From contig NZ_AUEP01000012.1 in the NCBI RefSeq assembly GCF_000426045.1, positions 1 to 64,000 on the forward strand: 64,000 nt of DNA. The letters run 5' to 3'. Positions 59,993 to 64,000 of the stretch are shown here, one piece after another. Made by a program: the position numbers and the translations under genes. The notes beneath the pieces were generated by a model, which saw nothing but the letters and a program-made list of their open reading frames with translations, was not told the DNA's origin and did no database searches. How positions within the stretch are numbered: position 1 is the first letter of the stretch; each line of letters starts with the position of its first letter. Source of the stretch: Marmoricola sp. URHB0036. Its GTDB lineage: Bacteria > Actinomycetota > Actinomycetes > Propionibacteriales > Nocardioidaceae.

Positions 59993-61108
59993 TCAGCCGA
60001 GGACGGACTCGAGCGTCACCGAGTCCATGCCGTGGGCCTCCGCCACGGGCGCGTAGGTGACATTGCCCTGGTGGGTGTTCAGTCCCAGCGCGAGCGAGTG
60101 GTCGTCGCGGCAGGCCTGCTCCCAGCCCTTGTTGGCCAGCGCCACGGCGTACGGCATGGTCGCGTTGGTCAGGGCGTAGGTCGATGTGTTCGGCACCGCA
60201 CCGGGCATGTTGGCCACGCAGTAGAACACCGAGTCGTGCACCGTGTACGTCGGGTCGGCGTGCGTCGTGGCATGGGTGTCCTCGAAGCAGCCGCCCTGGT
60301 CGACCGCGATGTCGACCAGCACCGAGCCGGGCTTCATCCGCGAGACCAGCTCGTTGCTGACCAGCTTGGGCGCCTTGGCACCCGGGATCAGCACCGCACC
60401 GATCACCAGGTCGGCATCCATCACCTGCTGCTCGATCGCCAGCTTGGAGGAGGCCAGCCCGTGCACCCGGTTGTTGTAGCGCCAGAACGACATCCGCAGC
60501 TTGTCCAGGTCGGTGTCGAGCAGGGTGACGTCGGCTCCCATGCCGAGCGCGATGTTGGCGGCGTTCTGGCCCGAGACACCCGCGCCGATCACGACGACCT
60601 TGGCGTTGGCGACACCACCGACACCGCCGAGCAGCACGCCGCGGCCGCCCTGGGCCTTCATCAGCGAGTAGGCGCCGACCTGCGGTGCCAGGCACCCGGC
60701 GACCTCGGACATCGGGTACAGCAACGGCAACCCCCCGGACGGCAGCTGCACGGTCTCGTAGGCGATGCCGGTGACCTTGCGCTTGGCCAGCTCCTCGGTC
60801 AGCGGCTGGTCGGCGGCGAGGTGGAGGTAGGTGAACAGCACCTGCCCCTCGGCCATCCGGTGGTACTCCTCGGAGACCGGCTCCTTGACCTTGAGCACCA
60901 TCTCGGCCTGACCCCACACGTCGTCGGCCGAGTCGATGATCGTGGCGCCGGCGGCGACGTACTCCGCGTCATCGATCTGCGACCCGACACCCGCGTCCTT
61001 CTCGACGCTCACCTCGTGACCGTGGGCCACCAGCTCGTGCACCCCGATGGGCGTGATCGCCACGCGGTACTCGTGGTTCTTGACTTCCTTGGGTACGCCG
61101 ATGCGCAA
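59993..61108 (-). CDS. ald: Alanine dehydrogenase
   Basis: A 371-residue NAD-dependent enzyme that interconverts L-alanine and pyruvate plus ammonia. [19 protein letters not shown] at the start, active-site Lys in the [16 protein letters not shown] region and His just after, and the NAD loop [24 protein letters not shown] (near 170). Start is TTG 61108, with AGGAGG 5 nt upstream; this gives the usual 371 residues, whereas an earlier ATG in frame does not fit the family. Confidence 0.93.
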   Translation of the reverse strand: MRIGVPKEVKNHEYRVAITPIGVHELVAHGHEVSVEKDAGVGSQIDDAEYVAAGATIIDSADDVWGQAEMVLKVKEPVSEEYHRMAEGQVLFTYLHLAADQPLTEELAKRKVTGIAYETVQLPSGGLPLLYPMSEVAGCLAPQVGAYSLMKAQGGRGVLLGGVGGVANAKVVVIGAGVSGQNAANIALGMGADVTLLDTDLDKLRMSFWRYNNRVHGLASSKLAIEQQVMDADLVIGAVLIPGAKAPKLVSNELVSRMKPGSVLVDIAVDQGGCFEDTHATTHADPTYTVHDSVFYCVANMPGAVPNTSTYALTNATMPYAVALANKGWEQACRDDHSLALGLNTHQGNVTYAPVAEAHGMDSVTLESVLG

Positions 61109-61177
61109 CGTTGCCTCCTGTAGTTCACCGCCAGGGCCGGCGGGTGTCGCCACGTCGTCGGGGCGACCTTCGTCACT

Positions 61178-62245
61178 CTATTCCTGTCGCTCCGACGTCA
61201 GACCGGCGTCCCCCATCGCCCGCAGCACGTTGCGGCAGGTCAGCCGGGCGAGGTCGTCGTCGGACCAGCCACGGTCGGCCAGAGCCGCGAGCAGGCGTGG
61301 ATAGCCGGTGACGTCCTCGAGGCCCTGCGGCAACCAGTCGGTGCCGTCGTAGTCGCCGCCGAGCCCGACGTGCTCGACCCCGGCCACCTCGCGCACGTGC
61401 TCGACGTGTGCGACCACATCGTCGAGCGTGGCCGGCGGGTGCTCCCCCTCCTCGCCGGCGGCGTGCCAGTCGCGGACGGCCTGGTTCACGAACATCGGCA
61501 CGAACGTCACCATGCACACGCCGCCGTTGCCGGACAGCCGTTGCAGGACGTCGTCGGGCACGTTGCGCGGGTGGTTGCACACGGCCCGGGCCGAGGAGTG
61601 CGAGAAGATCACCGGCACGGTCGAGACGTCGAGCGCCTGACGCATCACGTCGGCACTCACGTGGCTGAGGTCGACGAGCATGCCGATCCGGTTCATCTCC
61701 GAGACCACCTCGCGACCGAAGTCCGAGAGTCCGCCGAGCACCGGCTCGTCGGTGGCCGAGTCGGCCCACGGCACGTTGTCGTTGTGGGTCAGGGTCAGGT
61801 AGCGCACCCCGAGGCGGTGCAGCATCCGCAGGGTGCCGAGCGACTCGTTGATCTGGTGGCCGCCCTCGGCACCCATCAGGCTGGCGATCCTGCCCTGCTG
61901 CCAGGCGCGCTCGATGTCCTCGACCGTGGTCGCGAGGGCCAGGTCGTCGGCGTACCGACGGATCATGGTGTGTCCGGCGTCGATCTGCTCCAGCGTCGCG
62001 GTCACCGCCTCGTCGCCGGCCAACGTCGCCGGCACGAACACCGACCAGAACTGTGCGCCCACTCCCCCGGCCCGCAGGCGGGGCAGGTCGGTGTGCGCGC
62101 CCGCCGACTGGCACATCTCGGTGTCCGTGATCTCCAGCCGGTCGAAGTCGTAGCCGACCTGCTCGCGGGCCAGCCAGAGCAGGTCGTTGTGCCCGTCGAC
62201 GACCGCGTGCTCGCGCAGCAGCGCGTCGATCCGTGCGTCGGTCAC
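61178..62245 (-). CDS. Membrane-dipeptidase-family (renal dipeptidase-like) zinc hydrolase
   Basis: A 355-residue peptidase M19-type protein: [10 protein letters not shown] (His-x-Asp metal pair, residues 17-26), [13 protein letters not shown] (bridging Glu), LVDLSHVS (His), [18 protein letters not shown] (His) and [11 protein letters not shown]. It hydrolyses dipeptides, possibly including D-amino-acid or peptidoglycan-derived ones. No signal peptide, so it is cytoplasmic. Its ATG/GTG overlaps the Nudix stop. Confidence 0.9.
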   Translation of the reverse strand: MTDARIDALLREHAVVDGHNDLLWLAREQVGYDFDRLEITDTEMCQSAGAHTDLPRLRAGGVGAQFWSVFVPATLAGDEAVTATLEQIDAGHTMIRRYADDLALATTVEDIERAWQQGRIASLMGAEGGHQINESLGTLRMLHRLGVRYLTLTHNDNVPWADSATDEPVLGGLSDFGREVVSEMNRIGMLVDLSHVSADVMRQALDVSTVPVIFSHSSARAVCNHPRNVPDDVLQRLSGNGGVCMVTFVPMFVNQAVRDWHAAGEEGEHPPATLDDVVAHVEHVREVAGVEHVGLGGDYDGTDWLPQGLEDVTGYPRLLAALADRGWSDDDLARLTCRNVLRAMGDAGLTSERQE

Positions 62246-62865
62246 AGCCGCCCCCGTCGCTTCAGAGCGTCATAGGTGAGTACGGCGGCCGCCAGTGGGC
62301 CCTCCCGGACCCGGCCGTCGAGGACCGCCTCGAGGAGCTCGTCGACCGGCACCCAGACCTGCTCCATCTCGGCCTCCTCGGCGTGCAGCTCGAAGTCGCC
62401 GCGACCGGCGTGGGTGAGCCCGGTCGCGAGGTAGAGGTGGTGCAGCTCGTCGGTGAGGCCGGCGCTCGGGTAGAGCGTGACCAGGTGTCGCCAGTGCTCG
62501 GCCCGCAGCTCGGCCTCCTCCTGGAGCTCGCGGGCGGCGGTCACCTGGGGGTCCTCGCCGTCCTTGTCGCACAACCCGGCCGGGAGCTCCACGAACACCC
62601 CGCCACCGGCATGGCGGTACTGCCGCAGGCAACAGACGCGCTCGTCATCGTCGAGGGCCAGCACGACGACGGCGCCGGGGTGCTCGACCACGAGACGGCC
62701 GAAGGTCTCCTCGGGATGGTCGGGCCGTTGCACGACGTCCTCGCGCAGCGCCACCACCCAGGCGTCGCGGTGGAGGTCGCGGCTGCTGAGGACGGGCCAG
62801 CTGAGGTGCTCATCGGCCAGGTCTGGTGCCAGGTCTGGTGCCAGGTCTGATCCCGGGTCAGGCAC
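62242..62865 (-). CDS. Nudix hydrolase, ADP-ribose pyrophosphatase-like
   Basis: A 207-residue Nudix protein. The box [18 protein letters not shown] keeps the E-x7-R-E-x2-E-E core, but the leading Gly spacing and the final Gly (here Glu) differ from the strict consensus. [12 protein letters not shown] and [12 protein letters not shown] fit the ADP-ribose pyrophosphatase group. The N-terminus contains a short tandem repeat (12-base unit, three copies near 62820-62850) giving [14 protein letters not shown] 62865 overlaps the pyrG stop by 8 bases. Confidence 0.85.
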   Translation of the reverse strand: MPDPGSDLAPDLAPDLADEHLSWPVLSSRDLHRDAWVVALREDVVQRPDHPEETFGRLVVEHPGAVVVLALDDDERVCCLRQYRHAGGGVFVELPAGLCDKDGEDPQVTAARELQEEAELRAEHWRHLVTLYPSAGLTDELHHLYLATGLTHAGRGDFELHAEEAEMEQVWVPVDELLEAVLDGRVREGPLAAAVLTYDALKRRGRL

Positions 62866-64000
62866 GGTCGAGCGCCGGGTCGCCGGCCTTCTCGCTCTCG
62901 GCGTCCGCCTCAGGTGCGGGCTCGTCCATCGTGACGTCGTCGTCGGCCACCCAGCGGCGGCGCAGGGCGCTCTCGTCGATCGGGATGAGCAGCTCGCGCT
63001 GGCGCTGGATCGCGGCGCCGATCAGGCCTGCGAACAACGGGTGCGGGCGCGTGGGGCGGGACCGCAGCTCGGGGTGGGCCTGGGTCGCGACGTAGTAGGG
63101 GTGCACCTCGGCCGGCAGCTCCACGAACTCGACCAGGTTGTTGTCCGGCGAGGTCCCGGAGAACACCAGCCCGGCCGCCTCGAGCTGCTCGCGGTAGGCG
63201 TTGTTGACCTCGTAGCGGTGCCGGTGACGCTCCTCGACCCGCGGCGCGTCGTACGTCGCCCGGATGACGCTGCCTTCCTTGAGCTCGGCCGGGTAGAGGC
63301 CGAGCCGCATGGTGCCGCCGAGGTCGCCGGCGCCCTCGACGTAGGCGTGCTGCTCGGCCATGGTCGCGATCACCGGCTCGGGGCAGTCGGGGTCGAACTC
63401 CGTGGACGCGGCCTTCTCGAGGCCCGCCTGCTCGCGGGCGAACTCGATCACCATGCACTGCAACCCGAGGCAGAGGCCCAGGGTCGGGATCTTGTGGGTG
63501 CGGGCGAAGGTCAGCGCGCCGAGCTTGCCCTCGATGCCGCGGATGCCGAAGCCGCCGGGGACGCAGATCGCGTCGAGGTCGGCCAGGCGACGGGTGGCGC
63601 CCTCGGTCGTCGCACACTCGTCGGAGGGGATCCACTCGATGTTGACGCGGGCCTCGTGGGCGAAGCCACCGGCCCGCAGCGCCTCGACGACGGACAGGTA
63701 GGCGTCGGGCAGGTCGATGTACTTGCCGACCAGGCCGACGGTCACCTCCTCGTTGGGGTGGTGCACCCGCTGCAGCAGGTCGTCCCACAGCGTCCAGTCG
63801 ACGTCGCGGAAGGGCAGGTTGAGGCGGCGTACGAGGTAGGCGTCGAGTCCCTCGCGGTGCAGCACCTTCGGGATGTCGTAGATGGAGGGCGCGTCGGCGG
63901 CCGTCACCACGGCCTCCTGGTCGACGTCGCACATCAGCGAGATCTTCTTCTTCACCGAGGCGGGCAGCTCGCGGTCGGAGCGGCACACGATGGCGTCGGG
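62858..64000 (-). CDS. pyrG: CTP synthase (C-terminal part, truncated by window edge)
   Basis: About 380 residues of CTP synthase, running off the right edge; the N-terminal synthase part lies beyond. Visible are the end of the synthase domain ([21 protein letters not shown], then [18 protein letters not shown]) and the whole glutaminase domain: [12 protein letters not shown], nucleophile Cys in [14 protein letters not shown], and His-Glu in [12 protein letters not shown] near the end. It makes CTP from UTP with glutamine as nitrogen donor. The C-terminal tail is acidic ([16 protein letters not shown]). Confidence 0.96.
   Translation of the reverse strand, partial: PDAIVCRSDRELPASVKKKISLMCDVDQEAVVTAADAPSIYDIPKVLHREGLDAYLVRRLNLPFRDVDWTLWDDLLQRVHHPNEEVTVGLVGKYIDLPDAYLSVVEALRAGGFAHEARVNIEWIPSDECATTEGATRRLADLDAICVPGGFGIRGIEGKLGALTFARTHKIPTLGLCLGLQCMVIEFAREQAGLEKAASTEFDPDCPEPVIATMAEQHAYVEGAGDLGGTMRLGLYPAELKEGSVIRATYDAPRVEERHRHRYEVNNAYREQLEAAGLVFSGTSPDNNLVEFVELPAEVHPYYVATQAHPELRSRPTRPHPLFAGLIGAAIQRQRELLIPIDESALRRRWVADDDVTMDEPAPEADAESEKAGDPALDRA

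Overview
The window is high-GC DNA from an actinobacterium. The run of tightly packed minus-strand genes at the right (parA-RHH-scpA-scpB-rluB-aroH-tyrA-cmk-plsC-der, and pyrG-nudix-dipeptidase-ald-xerD), the many 4-base start/stop overlaps, the leaderless promoters and a repeat type I associate with Nocardioides point to the Nocardioidaceae. This is a judgement from gene order and style, not from a database search.

Region 1, about 1-18.1 kb, is an envelope and stress region. It holds a three-gene operon (DUF347-type membrane protein, stress-like protein, endo/exonuclease-phosphatase fold protein), a ZIP metal transporter behind a DtxR/IdeR-like box, and a five-gene fully coupled operon (flippase-like protein, GT4 glycosyltransferase, PIG-L deacetylase, membrane protein, PAP2 enzyme). 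A cupin, a second PAP2 phosphatase, a spermidine-synthase-like membrane protein, a phosphoesterase lipoprotein, an OmpR-type two-component system and a PepSY protein follow. Almost every transcription unit from 3.3 to 16.9 kb is preceded by the same direct repeat: TCAGG-like half-sites 11 bp apart, then 10 nt, then a -10-like hexamer, often 6-7 nt before a start codon with no leader. This looks like the regulon of the two-component system encoded in the middle of it.

Region 2, 18,408-42,808, is a 24.4-kb integrated island. A perfect 45-bp direct repeat bounds it. The right copy is the 3' part of an intact tRNA-Pro(GGG); the left copy is the displaced duplicate, abutted by an IS481-type remnant. 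The left half of the island is one minus-strand operon: PuuP-like permease, N,N-dimethylformamidase-like small and large subunits, aldehyde dehydrogenase, ATP-grasp protein, NylB-like hydrolase and LuxR regulator. It is a candidate amide or polyamine-type catabolic pathway. The right half is a conflict/defence region: tyrosine integrase, broken DUF4238 gene, a three-gene ABC-three-component (ABC-3C) system, an integrase remnant, a TIR-like protein, an HExxH protein, a PD-(D/E)xK-like nuclease, HicA with an oversized HicB-like partner, and several unknowns.

Region 3, 42.8-64 kb, is mostly conserved chromosome: a secreted protein, an HtrA-like protease, der-plsC-cmk, tyrA-aroH, rluB-scpB-scpA-RHH-parA (chromosome segregation), a DrrAB-type ABC exporter convergent with a large BTAD/ATPase regulator, then xerD, ald, a dipeptidase, a Nudix hydrolase and pyrG, which runs off the right edge. 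REP-like palindromes lie in several gaps, and one repeat is translated as the C-terminus of ScpA.
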